Of a stretch of DNA of 7,686 nt, positions 1 through 5,301 are shown piece by piece. The notes beneath the pieces are model-generated. The model was not told the DNA's origin. It was given only the letters and a program-made list of their open reading frames with translations, and made no database searches. Position numbers and translations under genes: made by a program. Source of the stretch: Chlamydiota bacterium (lineage in GTDB: Bacteria; Auribacterota; UBA3054; B51-G9). The DNA lies in contig JAUVKG010000123.1 of NCBI GenBank assembly GCA_030596365.1, positions 1 to 7,686 of the forward strand, written 5' to 3'. Position 1 is the stretch's first letter; the number at the start of each line of letters is the position of its first letter.

Positions 1-285
1 TACTGCCTGCATAATTACAGTTTCATTAATAAGTTGTTCGATCAACTTACGTCTTGCCTGCTCAATTTTTTCAGGAGGGAAATTCTCACCTGTTTGCCGT
101 TGATATTCCATTATTCTTCTTGAAAGAATTTCTTCCACCGGACCGGCGAGAACTTTTTCTCCGTTCACAACGGCTACGACTTTGTCTTTCGACAAAGACC
201 CGACAAGTTTCGTTCCTTTTCCTGTTGAAGGTTTACAGCCTGCCATGACCAACAAAACTGTTATTAAAATTATAATACGGATCAT
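1..285 (-). CDS. Peptidyl-prolyl cis-trans isomerase lipoprotein (SurA/PrsA-like), N-terminal part
   Basis: This reads as the first 95 residues of an exported folding chaperone; the rest lies beyond base 1. A hydrophobic segment at residues 2-14 (IRIIILITVLLVM) runs into A-G-Cys17, a plausible lipobox, so the mature protein would be lipid-anchored at Cys17. After a short polar linker comes a SurA_N-like segment: VVAVVNGEKV (about residues 36-45), then a helical stretch ending RRKLIEQLINETVIMQAV. The NGE(K/x)(I/V/L) strand followed by a helix with 'LIxxLI' is typical of SurA/PrsA/PpiC-type N-terminal chaperone domains. The parvulin catalytic domain would be outside the window. The ATG at 283-285 is preceded by AAGG about 7 bases upstream, and a small basic ORF ends 31 bases before it, so the two may be co-transcribed. 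The family call is good; presence of the catalytic domain is inferred. Confidence 0.83.
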   Translation of the reverse strand, partial: MIRIIILITVLLVMAGCKPSTGKGTKLVGSLSKDKVVAVVNGEKVLAGPVEEILSRRIMEYQRQTGENFPPEKIEQARRKLIEQLINETVIMQAV

Positions 286-316
286 TTTTATACCTTGTTT
301 AAGTTAATAATTAAAT

Positions 317-490
317 TTATTTTTCATCAAATTTGTTTTTTTTCCATTCACGGTCAATATCACGATAAATACGCGGTTTTTTAGAATGGTGTTTATTCTC
401 CCCTCTTTTTGCTTTTGCGGCCGAAACTCTTTCTTCGCTTTTAAACGAATGTGCTCTGCTCCGATGTCTTGAGTGTCTATGGACTTCCAT
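317..490 (-). CDS. Small, strongly basic protein of unknown function (57 aa)
   Basis: I do not recognise a family. The ORF encodes 57 residues from ATG (488-490) to TAA, with 25 Lys/Arg/His against 9 Asp/Glu. The N-terminus is rich in Arg-His (MEVHRHSRHRSRAH), the middle has AAKAKRGENKHHSKKPR, and the C-terminus is RDIDREWKKNKFDEK. There is no signal peptide or membrane segment, so it is probably cytoplasmic; such composition would fit nucleic-acid or ribosome binding, but that is inference only. It starts in otherwise repetitive spacer without a recognisable Shine-Dalgarno sequence and ends 31 bases before the PPIase lipoprotein, in the same direction. Support for coding: the frame spans nearly the whole gap between the octamer array and the PPIase gene, and the composition is biased but not repetitive. 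It could still be a chance ORF. Confidence 0.5.
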   Translation of the reverse strand: MEVHRHSRHRSRAHSFKSEERVSAAKAKRGENKHHSKKPRIYRDIDREWKKNKFDEK

Positions 491-521
491 TATATTTTAT
501 ATTTTAGATTTTAGATTTTGG

Positions 522-588
522 ATTACTCCATTACTCCATTACTCCATTACTCCATTACTCCATTACTCCATTACTCCATTACTCCATT
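522..588. repeat. 8-bp tandem repeat, ATTACTCC x 8
   Basis: Eight perfect consecutive copies of ATTACTCC occupy 522-585, followed by a partial ATT. The array is flanked on the left by related, less regular TTTTAGATTTTAGATTTTGG. It lies between the exported beta-domain protein and the small basic ORF, about 30 bases upstream of the latter's ATG, so it falls in a leader or promoter position for that gene. The unit is not a multiple of three and there are no intervening spacers, so it is a simple microsatellite, not a CRISPR array. Confidence 0.95.
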
Positions 589-590
589 TA

Positions 591-610
591 GGACGCTGGG
601 GACAGCGTCC
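591..610. repeat. Perfect hairpin, GGACGCTG / CAGCGTCC
   Basis: Eight-base arms at 591-598 and 603-610 are exact reverse complements around a GGGA loop. It lies directly beside the octamer array, downstream of the gene ending at 656. There is no T-run on the minus-strand side, so it is not a clear intrinsic terminator. Confidence 0.85.
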
Positions 611-625
611 CTCCATCCAATAATC

Positions 626-644
626 CACAAGCAAGATGCTTGTG
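626..644. repeat. Perfect hairpin with AAGCAAGATGCTT core, copy A
   Basis: Arms CACAAGCA (626-633) and TGCTTGTG (637-644) pair perfectly around AGA. It begins 11 bases beyond the stop codon of the gene ending at 656. The 13-base core AAGCAAGATGCTT plus a nearby TTACTT recur at 4404-4426, where the outer stem bases differ but still pair. Confidence 0.88.
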
Positions 645-655
645 TTACTTTTCCC

Positions 656-1822
656 TCATTCTACCATAAACTGTTTTCTTAAATCCCGCAATCTTTTCGC
701 AGAAACAGAAGGATCAGGCGATACATCGATCAAAATTTTCGTTCTTTTTTTTGCTGCTTTTACTTCTACATATACTTTATCGGACATCCATTCGCGTTGA
801 TTTTGCGCTGCCTGCAAGATATAAGTGCCGGGAATAATGTTTTCAAAAACGAAATAGCCCTGATTATAATATGTATGAGTTTCCCTATGAATGAGCATTC
901 CGTTGGTTTTAGCATCTTTTATGATTACTAAAGCGTCAACATATCTGCGAGGCAATTTGTCTACAACGACATTACCTACAAGTCTTCTTTTATCTCGTTC
1001 GATATAAACTCTTGCTGTTTCAGTTGTCAAGGTAATTGGAACATAATAAAAACGCGTTTCGTTTATTCTCCGGTCAATAAATCTTTTCCTGCGTTCAAGC
1101 ACCATAGTATATCGGCCCGGAGTTATATTTTTAATATGGAAGTTTCCATTACTGAGAACAATCCCGCCGGCCTGACCGCCATGTTTACCTATTAGTCTTA
1201 GAAAAAGGCCATATTGTGCCTTTTTGCCATCAATAAACAGTTGTCCGTAAACATTCATAGGAACTTTGAGTCTTATTGACATAAATTCTTTTTTTCCCCG
1301 CTCGAGAAAAATATTTGTGTGATAAAACTGATTGTTTATCTGGGCAGTTAAAGTGTATTCATTAGCTTCATCAATTGTAAAGCCAAAATTACCTCCCGGC
1401 GTTGATTGCATTTCTTTATATGAATTTGTTGAGAATAAAACTACTTTAATCTTATTAATCGGCTTACCGGCATGATCAATTAATTTGCCTGCCAGAATTC
1501 CGGGTTTTACCGGCACGGGTTTTTCAGTTGTTTTTAAAAAAGTATTAGTCTCATCTGTTTCAATTTCAGTTTTAGTTTCAACGATTTCATTTGTTATAAT
1601 ATTTTTAACTTCATCAGCCGGTTCTTCAATTACCGACAATTCGGGTTCAACGACAGCAGATACATTATCAGTAATTACATTATCAGCATCAATTTCCACA
1701 TGCGCCGGCGAAGCGGAAGTTCCGGCAAGCAATTCCGCAACAATATTTTGAGCGTTCTGTTCAGCATGCAAAGCAAAACAATTGAATAGAAGCAGAGATA
1801 AAATAGTCACGATTTTTTTCAT
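656..1822 (-). CDS. Exported protein with three carboxypeptidase-regulatory-like beta domains
   Basis: This 388-residue protein has a signal peptide at residues 1-20 (MKK, hydrophobic core, likely cleavage ALHA|EQ). Residues about 25-105 form a low-complexity acidic linker rich in Glu, Asp, Val and Thr. Three similar beta-sandwich units follow, at about 108-187, 188-275 and 280-366. Each shows the transthyretin-like pattern of carboxypeptidase regulatory domains: a Gly-hydrophobic opening strand (AGKLIDHAGKP, VYGQLFIDGKK, LVGNVVVDKL) and then a G-x-F turn leading to a Tyr strand (GNFGFTIDEANEYTL, GNFHIKNITPGRYTM, GYFVFENIIPGTYIL). Such domains usually act as structural or adhesive modules of periplasmic and surface proteins; no enzymatic domain is visible. 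The ATG at 1820-1822 has no Shine-Dalgarno. A weak promoter candidate (TTGTAC, 17 bases, TAAAAT) can be read upstream on the minus strand. The exact role is unknown, but the architecture is clear. Confidence 0.82.
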   Translation of the reverse strand: MKKIVTILSLLLFNCFALHAEQNAQNIVAELLAGTSASPAHVEIDADNVITDNVSAVVEPELSVIEEPADEVKNIITNEIVETKTEIETDETNTFLKTTEKPVPVKPGILAGKLIDHAGKPINKIKVVLFSTNSYKEMQSTPGGNFGFTIDEANEYTLTAQINNQFYHTNIFLERGKKEFMSIRLKVPMNVYGQLFIDGKKAQYGLFLRLIGKHGGQAGGIVLSNGNFHIKNITPGRYTMVLERRKRFIDRRINETRFYYVPITLTTETARVYIERDKRRLVGNVVVDKLPRRYVDALVIIKDAKTNGMLIHRETHTYYNQGYFVFENIIPGTYILQAAQNQREWMSDKVYVEVKAAKKRTKILIDVSPDPSVSAKRLRDLRKQFMVE

Positions 1823-1992
1823 CTAATTTATTTAAAAGTTATTATAGTTATATAATATACATTATTTTACTAAAACACAGGAAAAAGTACAATGATTGAA
1901 GGGATTTTGGATTATGGATTTTAAATTAGTCGTTATTTTCCTCATATTCGACATAAAGTGTTGAATGAAATTAGATTATTCCGAGAGAGTAC

Positions 1993-2013
1993 GTGCTTTG
2001 GACACCAAAGCAC
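1993..2013. repeat. Perfect 9-bp hairpin, GTGCTTTGG / CCAAAGCAC
   Basis: Arms at 1993-2001 and 2005-2013 pair without mismatch around ACA. It lies in the 247-base spacer 1823-2069, between the DUF2752 gene and the exported beta-domain gene. The rest of that spacer is AT-rich, with no ORF I can support. No T-run follows on the minus strand. Confidence 0.88.
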
Positions 2014-2028
2014 TGAATACCGAATACC

Positions 2029-2062
2029 ATTGCGCCACAGCGCAATTCGCGCTAAAACGCGA
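2029..2062. repeat. Tandem double-hairpin element, copy A
   Basis: The first stem is ATTGCGC (2029-2035) with GCGCAAT (2040-2046) around CACA. It is immediately followed by TCGCG (2047-2051) with CGCGA (2058-2062). A near copy occurs at 5302-5335, also preceded by TACC and also just behind a stop codon (here the DUF2752 gene ends at 2070). It may shape the 3' ends of minus-strand transcripts, but no T-run supports a classical terminator. Confidence 0.85.
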
Positions 2063-2069
2063 TAACCAA

Positions 2070-2543
2070 CTATCCCGGGAAAGAGCAATAAGTAAAATTA
2101 AATAATCTTAAAATCCAATAAATAAAAATAAGTCCTCCAATAACATAAAAAAACATATTTCTAGTTTTTGAGTTATTGATTTTGATATCAATAGTATAAC
2201 TGAGAATAAAACCGGTTAGATATTTTAATAACAAAAGAGCATATCCCGCGAAAAAAAGCGGTCCGAAAAGGTGCCACTCTAAAGCTTGACTAAAATCAAA
2301 TTTAATACAATACTCAAGCGAACGTGTCATACCGCAAAACATGCATGGTTTGCCGGTGATTTTTAAAAAGGCGCATCCAAAAAAATGACCGAGCGGCGTT
2401 TTCATAATTATCAATACAGCAATTGGAAAAGCCAAAAGCACAGTACTGACAAAGCAATACGCCACCCGGTCATTTTTTTTTAATTTACGGATTTGGAATA
2501 TATTTTTAATACTATTCTTCAACCGGAACTTCTTCAGCAACAA
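2070..2543 (-). CDS. DUF2752 family membrane protein
   Basis: This small integral membrane protein (157 residues with the start shown) has the DUF2752 signature: KPCMFCGMTRS at residues 66-75, with Cys67, Cys70, Gly71 and Arg74, followed by a short amphipathic region and HLFGPLFFAGYALLLL. Membrane spans are likely at about 29-47, 92-110 and 131-147. The Cys-x-x-Cys-Gly-x-Thr-Arg motif is the family hallmark; its biochemical role is not established. The start is uncertain. The longest form begins with TTG at 2541-2543 and overlaps the upstream membrane-protein gene by 32 bases; another TTG (residue 7) or GTG (residue 27) would reduce or remove the overlap. A GGAG lies 12 bases before the TTG, which is longer than usual. 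The tight arrangement implies co-transcription, probably with translational coupling, to the gene ending at 2512. Confidence 0.85.
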   Translation of the reverse strand: MLLKKFRLKNSIKNIFQIRKLKKNDRVAYCFVSTVLLAFPIAVLIIMKTPLGHFFGCAFLKITGKPCMFCGMTRSLEYCIKFDFSQALEWHLFGPLFFAGYALLLLKYLTGFILSYTIDIKINNSKTRNMFFYVIGGLIFIYWILRLFNFTYCSFPG

Positions 2544-3264
2544 CAGTTACTTCATCTCCACTTTTAAAAATTGCAATGTAACTTATTGTAACTGCTATCA
2601 GAGATATTGAATATGTTGCAAGTATGCCAACGCAACAGACAATAATACCTGCTCCGCCAATCACACTAACTACAAGAGCCCATACTAAATACATAGCATA
2701 ATCATCTTTTAGTTTATTTAAAGTTGATTTACCCAGATCGACAAGTTTGCCAACTTCCAAAGTTTCATCTATTTCCGCCATTTGTAAATACATATAATTT
2801 ACAAACAATGCTACAGCGATTTGAACAGCGTAAAAAGCCACCTGCCCGACGAATGGAATCAGCATAAGAATTCCACCAATGATAGCGACAAAAACAACTG
2901 TAGCGATTACTAACACAAACGCAGGTAAGAATTGTATTTTAACACCATCGAAAAGATCGCCATATTCAAAATCTTCACCTCGAGTTTTTTTCAGTATACA
3001 TTTGAACAAGCCGACCATCATTGGTCCTGATAAAACCAAACAAGTCATTACAGAAACGACACCAACAATAAGTATCGAAACAATAAATTTCAAAACATCT
3101 GTTTTAAATAATTCCCAAGCCTGTTTTAGCCATCCGCCAATGTCAACATTATTTTTTTGTTTATCAACAATAATTTCAGCTTCAGGTTCAGCCGGATTCT
3201 GTTCATCAACAATAATTTCAGCTTCGGGTTCAGTTGAATTCTGTTCATTCATTTCATCATTCAT
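2512..3264 (-). CDS. Multi-pass membrane protein with acidic repeated N-terminus
   Basis: This 250-residue protein has a cytoplasmic-looking acidic N-terminal tail (1-40), in which a 14-residue unit EQNxxEPEAEIIVD occurs at 7-20 and 21-34. A membrane-proximal segment GGWLKQAWELFKTDVLKF (43-60) follows. Hydrophobic spans are at about 57-79, 112-137, 140-160, 190-213 and 216-234, and the tail is acidic (AEEVPVEE). The pattern 'W..aw..fk.d...f', then SGPMMVGLFKCILKKTRGED and a YGDLFDGV loop, resembles uncharacterised DUF975/DUF4013-like membrane families with repeated hydrophobic hairpins; I cannot name the family with certainty. The ATG at 3262-3264 is well supported by AAAGGTG five bases upstream, one of the few good ribosome sites here. 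It overlaps the DUF2752 gene and probably forms a two-gene membrane unit with it. No catalytic motif is visible. Confidence 0.85.
   Translation of the reverse strand: MNDEMNEQNSTEPEAEIIVDEQNPAEPEAEIIVDKQKNNVDIGGWLKQAWELFKTDVLKFIVSILIVGVVSVMTCLVLSGPMMVGLFKCILKKTRGEDFEYGDLFDGVKIQFLPAFVLVIATVVFVAIIGGILMLIPFVGQVAFYAVQIAVALFVNYMYLQMAEIDETLEVGKLVDLGKSTLNKLKDDYAMYLVWALVVSVIGGAGIIVCCVGILATYSISLIAVTISYIAIFKSGDEVTVVAEEVPVEE
3159..3242 (-). repeat. 42-bp in-frame tandem duplication in the membrane-protein gene
   Basis: Two adjacent 42-base units (3159-3200 and 3201-3242) differ at a few positions and encode the 14-residue acidic repeat EQNxxEPEAEIIVD; a third start of the unit follows at 3243. The period is a multiple of three, so copy-number change would keep the frame. 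Confidence 0.9.
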
Positions 3265-3269
3265 GGTAA

Positions 3270-3276
3270 CACCTTT
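3270..3276 (-). promoter_or_regulatory. Shine-Dalgarno of the membrane-protein gene
   Basis: Read on the minus strand this is AAAGGTG followed by TTACC and the ATG at 3264, giving a five-base spacing. It decides the start of the 250-residue protein and stands out because most other starts in the window lack such a site. Confidence 0.7.
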
Positions 3277-3368
3277 GTTTGTTTAAGGTTAAAAGTTTTC
3301 AAAATAAGGAAAAAGCCAATGTACTTTTTATAATTATATCAAAAAGTCATTAAAAAATCATTAGTTAA

Positions 3369-3554
3369 ACTGCTCGAAAAGAATTATCGAACCAAATGTC
3401 CGATAAGGACAAGAGTTATTAGCCTGTGGTTTCAACCACAGGACCTGAAGACCAAACAAATCCGCCCGAAAAGGGCGGAACAAACAACGTTTTTTATTAT
3501 AACCATCGCTTTCTGCCGTTTATCGAATAAAATGTACCGTCCTTTTCGAGCAGT
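3369..3554. repeat. 186-base hairpin block bounded by 13-base inverted repeats
   Basis: ACTGCTCGAAAAG (3369-3381) is the exact reverse complement of CTTTTCGAGCAGT (3542-3554). Inside are TGTCC/GGACA (3397-3411, 5-base loop), CCTGTGGTT/AACCACAGG (3423-3442, loop TC) and TCCGCCC/GGGCGGA (3461-3479, loop GAAAA). The right arm can alternatively pair with an adjacent CTGCTCGAA at 3557-3565. No transposase gene and no flanking target duplication is visible, so a mobile origin is not shown. Confidence 0.75.
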
Positions 3555-3565
3555 CCCTGCTCGAA
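3545..3565. repeat. Perfect 9-bp hairpin, TTCGAGCAG / CTGCTCGAA
   Basis: Arms 3545-3553 and 3557-3565 pair around TCC, starting five bases past the stop codon of the TIM-barrel gene (3571). The same CTGCTCGAA also occurs at 3370-3378, so this arm has two possible partners. No T-run follows on the minus strand. Confidence 0.87.
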
Positions 3566-3570
3566 GTTTG

Positions 3571-4359
3571 TTAAAAAAGCTGGTTACTCGATGCAATCAT
3601 ATCCGATAATTTTTCTGCTGCTTTGAAAGATTTAGCAAGGAATTTATTTTCGTCATTTATTTTCATATTATGCATTGATACCTCAAGGCTCACGCATTTT
3701 TTATAAGAAGATTTTGCGAGAAGTTTTGATAATCGGTTCCAATCGACGGTTCCTGTAAAAGGTATTTGATGCAAATCTTTTTTACCGTCATTGTCATGAA
3801 TATGAATTGAGATCAATCGGTCTTTAAATTTATCCAGCCACTCATAAGAATTTTCTTCAATATTTCCATGTCCTGAATCATAACACAAACCAATAAAATC
3901 AGGACCATAATCAGAAAGATATTTGTCAACAACCGGGAAATTTATTATATTCTCAATTGCGATTTTTACGTTTCGTGATTTAGTGTAAGGCTGCAATTCA
4001 TCAAGTGATTTCCTAATGGAATCCGTATATTCCGGAGCGTGCATAATAATCACATTGCTATTAAGTTTAACCGCCATATCGATTCTATTTTTCACGAGAT
4101 TAACGCCGGCTTGTCTTTGGGTTTCATCAAGAGCTGCCCATGAAGTTTCAACACCGTAAGAAGCGTGAACATCGAGAATTTTTAATTCGAATGTATTCAG
4201 ACTTTTTTTTATATCTTCGATTTCATCATTTGAATAAAGATGGTCGGTTGACCATTCGTGGCACCAATGAATGTATGAGAATCCTGCATTCGATATTCTT
4301 TCGATGCAAGAAAACGGTTTCCCGGTATCAGTGAAATAATCAGTAGTAATTGAATACAT
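3571..4359 (-). CDS. Sugar phosphate isomerase/epimerase-type TIM barrel (xylose isomerase-like)
   Basis: This 262-residue protein belongs to the AP_endonuc_2/xylose isomerase-like TIM-barrel superfamily, whose members isomerise or epimerise sugars and cyclitols with a divalent metal. The expected metal ligands are visible: Glu136 in IAIEN, Asp161 and His164 in YDSGH, His186/His188/Asp189 in SIHIHDN, and Glu226 in SLEVS. His65 (LDVHASYG) and His107 (IIMHAPE) lie at the ends of earlier strands, as in relatives. The length is normal for the family, and it looks cytoplasmic. I start at ATG 4357-4359, because the first beta strand (YSITTDYF) begins at once. The frame is open further to a GTG at 4387-4389, which would add ten residues unlike family N-termini; neither start has a good Shine-Dalgarno. 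It follows the Ntn-hydrolase gene (stop at 4430). The substrate cannot be told from sequence. Confidence 0.9.
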   Translation of the reverse strand: MYSITTDYFTDTGKPFSCIERISNAGFSYIHWCHEWSTDHLYSNDEIEDIKKSLNTFELKILDVHASYGVETSWAALDETQRQAGVNLVKNRIDMAVKLNSNVIIMHAPEYTDSIRKSLDELQPYTKSRNVKIAIENIINFPVVDKYLSDYGPDFIGLCYDSGHGNIEENSYEWLDKFKDRLISIHIHDNDGKKDLHQIPFTGTVDWNRLSKLLAKSSYKKCVSLEVSMHNMKINDENKFLAKSFKAAEKLSDMIASSNQLF

Positions 4360-4403
4360 AGCGCGACAATTCTTGCTAAGTTTAGTCACTTGGAGGAAAT
4401 TAA

Positions 4404-4426
4404 AATCAAAGCAAGATGCTTTGATT
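4404..4426. repeat. Perfect 10-bp hairpin with AAGCAAGATGCTT core, copy B
   Basis: AATCAAAGCA (4404-4413) pairs with TGCTTTGATT (4417-4426) around AGA. It starts four bases past the stop codon of the Ntn-hydrolase gene. On the minus strand the stem is followed by TTAATTT, so it could act as a weak terminator or 3' stabiliser, although the stem is GC-poor. It shares core and flank with 626-644. Confidence 0.88.
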
Positions 4427-4429
4427 ACT

Positions 4430-5182
4430 TTAAAAAGGTAGAAAAGAATCGGTTTGGAAATCCTTGCGTTTTACCCATCCTGCACCGTCCGGCGTAACAA
4501 CAAGAATATCGATAGGTCCGCCGACATTTTTTGGTCGAGCCTGAAAACGAACAGTTTGCATTGTAGTCCAAACGGCAAAGACCGAAAAATCGATTCCGTC
4601 CTGCACAGACATAGCGTCCCATAAGATAGGGGTATTTGGAATTTCTCTTCCTTCGGGACCTTTTAAAGTCATTCCCGGCTGAATAAGGCGAGCGATGACA
4701 TCCCCCTGCCCCCCCCATGCAGCGCCATAAATAATTTCATCGGTACCCGGTTTAACATTAATGCGTTTAATTTCGTTTCTGGAAACCTGACAATGGTAAA
4801 CGTAAGGCACGCTTACTTTTCCTTCTGTTCTGTATCCAACCATGTGGAATGCAGTATCCGCGTTTGGATATCGCGCGCTGAAATATCTCATCATTTTTTC
4901 AACAACGTCAAGAATATCATCTTCCAGATCATTGTATTCTTCAAGAAAAAGGCGGACGGTATGTTCGATTGGTTTTCCACCAAGAATGGTTTCGCCAAAG
5001 ACACTTACACCAATATTCTGCTCTTCAAGATGAAATATTTTATAGCAATTATCGGAAGTGACAGTTTCGAATCGCGGTAATTTTTTACCGTCGGGAGTTG
5101 TGCCTTCAACAGTAGCGGATTGCCGGCTATCAGCACCGAGGATTATTCCTTCGGGTAAATATGTAGTAACGACGAATGACAT
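4430..5182 (-). CDS. Proteasome-like (Anbu/HslV-related) Ntn-hydrolase family protein
   Basis: This 250-residue protein looks like a self-contained member of the proteasome-type Ntn-hydrolase fold. The N-terminus MSFVVTTYLPEGIILGADSR aligns without gaps, from memory, to the start of Anbu (ancestral beta subunit), with DEG-L-V-x-ASDSR matching PEGIILGADSR. Asp18 falls where Asp17 of mature proteasome beta subunits is expected, and Lys48 in NCYKIF matches the catalytic Lys33 after an insertion of about 15 residues (23-40). The following NIGVSVFGE resembles the next core strand. The nucleophile would be Ser2 after Met removal, rather than Thr; Thr6 or Thr7 after processing is an alternative. There is no signal peptide. 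Family members form peptidase rings, but activity is not shown here. The ATG has no Shine-Dalgarno and lies next to a 7-bp repeat array. A run of eight G interrupts the WGGQG segment. Confidence 0.72.
   Translation of the reverse strand: MSFVVTTYLPEGIILGADSRQSATVEGTTPDGKKLPRFETVTSDNCYKIFHLEEQNIGVSVFGETILGGKPIEHTVRLFLEEYNDLEDDILDVVEKMMRYFSARYPNADTAFHMVGYRTEGKVSVPYVYHCQVSRNEIKRINVKPGTDEIIYGAAWGGQGDVIARLIQPGMTLKGPEGREIPNTPILWDAMSVQDGIDFSVFAVWTTMQTVRFQARPKNVGGPIDILVVTPDGAGWVKRKDFQTDSFLPF
4709..4716 (-). other. Run of eight G within the Ntn-hydrolase gene
   Basis: The codons for Trp-Gly-Gly (about residues 156-158) form eight consecutive G on the coding strand, followed by CAGGGGG. This is unusual in an AT-rich gene, where other Gly codons were available. 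The +1 insertion frame stays open to 4425, so slippage would replace roughly the last 95 residues rather than truncate at once. Confidence 0.8.
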
Positions 5183-5193
5183 AGTTATAAATT

Positions 5194-5287
5194 GTTAATA
5201 GTTAATAGTTAATAGTTAATAGTTAATAGTTAATAGTTAATAGTTATTGGATTATTGGATTATTGGATTAATGATTACGGATTACGG
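5194..5287. repeat. Stacked 7- and 8-bp tandem repeats upstream of the Ntn-hydrolase gene
   Basis: GTTAATA occurs seven times in tandem (5194-5242) and merges into ATTGGATT x 3 (5246-5269) and then ATTACGG x 2 (5274-5287). The array begins 12 bases from the start codon at 5182, so it occupies the leader and probably the promoter of that gene. Each block has a different unit, and none is a multiple of three. Confidence 0.93.
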
Positions 5288-5301
5288 AATACTCTTGTAC
5301 C

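Larger units (their letters stand above)
3265..3570. other. Gene-free spacer rich in hairpins
   Basis: No ORF is supported in these 306 bases. The right-to-left leader of the membrane-protein gene (about 3277-3365) is very AT-rich and includes a TATAAT-like hexamer on the minus strand at 3333-3338 without a convincing -35 partner. From 3369 onward the sequence is a series of hairpins, described separately. No tRNA or known riboswitch pattern is recognised. Confidence 0.7.

Noticed and set aside
522..588. CRISPR array
   Set aside because: The units are 8 bases long and contiguous, with no unique spacers and no cas genes.
1485..1751. 88-codon Ser/Val/Ile-rich plus-strand frame
   Set aside because: It is the antisense of the acidic Glu/Asp/Thr linker in the exported beta-domain protein; low-complexity linkers commonly leave such open shadows.
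2879..3286. 135-codon open frame on the plus strand
   Set aside because: It is antisense to the well-supported membrane-protein gene, its Ser/Thr-rich product is the mirror of hydrophobic codons, and it has no domain or plausible start signal.
3369..3554. Insertion sequence or MITE
   Set aside because: It has terminal inverted repeats but no transposase gene and no target-site duplication (flanks differ), so mobility cannot be claimed.
4425..4718. 97-codon minus-strand frame starting at the G tract
   Set aside because: It overlaps the Ntn-hydrolase gene in another frame and has a Cys/Arg/Tyr composition typical of shadows. It is kept only as the possible product of slippage.
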